From: Myxococcales bacterium
GTDB lineage: Bacteria > Myxococcota_A > UBA9042
Reading direction: 5' to 3'
Assembly: GCA_023954815.1 (NCBI GenBank)
Contig: JAGSHB010000028.1
Coordinates: 1-43,655 of the forward strand
Length of the DNA stretch: 43,655 nt
Below the pieces are notes generated by a model. The model searched no databases. It saw nothing but the letters and a program-made list of their open reading frames with translations, and was not told the origin of the DNA. The stretch's first letter is position 1, and each line of letters opens with the position of its first letter. Of this stretch, positions 42,800-43,655 are shown one piece after another. The position numbers and the translations under genes are program-made.

Positions 42800-43655
42800 G
42801 CGATTGTCAGCCTCCGCCTCCCGCCGCAGGAGCGTCAACCACTGCGACGCTAGGTCGGGCTCTTCCAGCGCTGTTGCCGCTCGACGTATCGCTGCAACGG
42901 CCCGGCGCAACGGCCCCTGAGTCGTGCCGCGAACAGCCAATAGCGCTTGTCCGCAGGCACACGCAAACGCCACCTCTGGCGCCCGCTCAATCAGTGCGTT
43001 CATCGCCGACTGCACCGTCCGCTGCCGTCTGTCGTGGCTCCGAATAAGGGCAGAGAGGGCCGCGGACGCATCTGACTCATCACAGAGAACCTCCACGATC
43101 CACGGAGCGTCATCCGCGTCGAGGGCAACCCCGACCAGCGCCGCGCGCCGCACTGCCCATAGACGTGAGTCTGTGAGTTTCTTAGTCAGCAAAAAGGCTG
43201 ATTTATCGGGCTGCTGGCGGAATATCCACGCCGCGATGGGCTCCCCTCGTTCGCCCATGGACTCGGCCGTCGACGTGACGGTGTCCACGAGCGCGCCGTA
43301 CAGTGAGCTGCGTCTGTCGTAGGGCTGGGCGAGACGATTGAGGTCGGCTAGCCGGCGCTGATCCGTCAGGACGGCTGCGAGGCGGGTGAGTGCCGTCCGC
43401 ATCGGAGGCCACACAAAGGCCGCCTCACAGGCGAGGTCGATGTCGGCGTTCGCGACAGCTTGCTCCACCAGCGTCGACATCAAACCGTCTCGTGCGTCGG
43501 CGCCGTGGTGCTCCTGCCAACGGTCACCGGATTGGGCAAACCAAAGCGACGCCGCACTGACGACCTGTCGTCTTGCATCGGCGTCTCTGCGACAACGCTG
43601 TGTGAGCGGGGCCAACAGCGCGTTTCCAAGGCTTGTGGGCGCGGACAGCAGCGAC
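42779..43655 (-). CDS. Helical-repeat-like protein, 5' end outside the window
   Basis: The minus-strand frame stays open from the window edge to a stop at 42779, giving about 292 residues without the true start. It is almost all helix with Ala/Leu/Arg-rich pairs of about 35-40 residues (DLACEAAFVWPPMRTALTRL, then SRLWAVRRAALVGVALDADD, then APEVAFACACGQALLAVRGT), the look of HEAT or Armadillo-type repeats, though no repeat is clean. No membrane segment in the visible part. Its last 21 bases overlap the end of the pilin gene on the other strand. Family not recognised. Confidence 0.6.
   Translation of the reverse strand, partial: SLLSAPTSLGNALLAPLTQRCRRDADARRQVVSAASLWFAQSGDRWQEHHGADARDGLMSTLVEQAVANADIDLACEAAFVWPPMRTALTRLAAVLTDQRRLADLNRLAQPYDRRSSLYGALVDTVTSTAESMGERGEPIAAWIFRQQPDKSAFLLTKKLTDSRLWAVRRAALVGVALDADDAPWIVEVLCDESDASAALSALIRSHDRRQRTVQSAMNALIERAPEVAFACACGQALLAVRGTTQGPLRRAVAAIRRAATALEEPDLASQWLTLLRREAEADNRLLGLVL

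Overview
The window reads as a GC-rich chromosome segment from a Gram-negative bacterium of the broad deltaproteobacterial / Myxococcota type. This is inference from content: many lipoproteins with lipoboxes, PEGA-domain proteins, a very long MopE-like Cys/Asp repeat protein, a Kelch lipoprotein, an H1-like Ala/Lys-rich protein, a large (about 1600 aa) NAD-glutamate dehydrogenase, type IV pilus genes and a protein resembling tandem-domain microcompartment shell proteins. No rRNA, intact tRNA, CRISPR array or transposase was seen.

Layout. 1-440: the right end of an integrative element, with the N-terminus of a tyrosine integrase reading out of the window, three phased GAAAC motifs, then a 3' fragment of a tRNA-Met(CAT) gene (attachment site) and a terminator. 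485-5640: a GNAT acetyltransferase, a lamin-tail-domain lipoprotein, a periplasmic PEGA protein behind a strong sigma70-type promoter, an overlapping tsaC / trmN6-like tRNA-modification pair and a 60-residue acidic small protein. 5689-9045 (minus): a ClpP paralogue, then a two-gene nucleotide-sugar operon (a fused Gfo/Idh oxidoreductase-acyltransferase and a DegT-family aminotransferase, overlapping by ATGA). 9124-15561 (plus): lytic transglycosylase, the 1184-residue repeat protein and the Kelch lipoprotein, all overlapping, then a small Cys-rich lipoprotein. 15707-21536: a CNNM/CBS/CorC membrane protein, then on the minus strand a DUF58 - transglutaminase pair followed by a two-PEGA-domain protein.

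21727-25010: a lone tandem-BMC-like protein, a GH57 enzyme and a small membrane-anchored protein. 25273-26917: BolA, monothiol glutaredoxin and, convergent, the redox chaperone Hsp33. 27030-29143: a GspE/PilB ATPase gene flanked by two direct copies of a structured, palindromic intergenic element that differ by a compensatory base-pair change. 29168-36277: ttcA, an H1-like protein, two lipoproteins, miaB, a VanZ-like protein and thiD. 36426-43655: an unrecognised protein, the NAD-glutamate dehydrogenase with two potential leader hairpins, a type IV pilin, and a converging, 5'-truncated helical-repeat-like gene.

Themes: four enzymes that modify the tRNA anticodon loop (tsaC, trmN6-like, ttcA, miaB), a redox/iron-sulfur group (bolA, grx, hslO), an envelope group (lytic enzyme, Ca-binding-type repeat protein, Kelch and other lipoproteins, PEGA proteins, transglutaminase) and type IV pilus genes (pilin and assembly ATPase about 13 kb apart). 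The strongest candidates for something undescribed are the covarying element pair around the ATPase gene and the orphan BMC-like protein. All functional calls come from reading motifs by eye; no database search was run.
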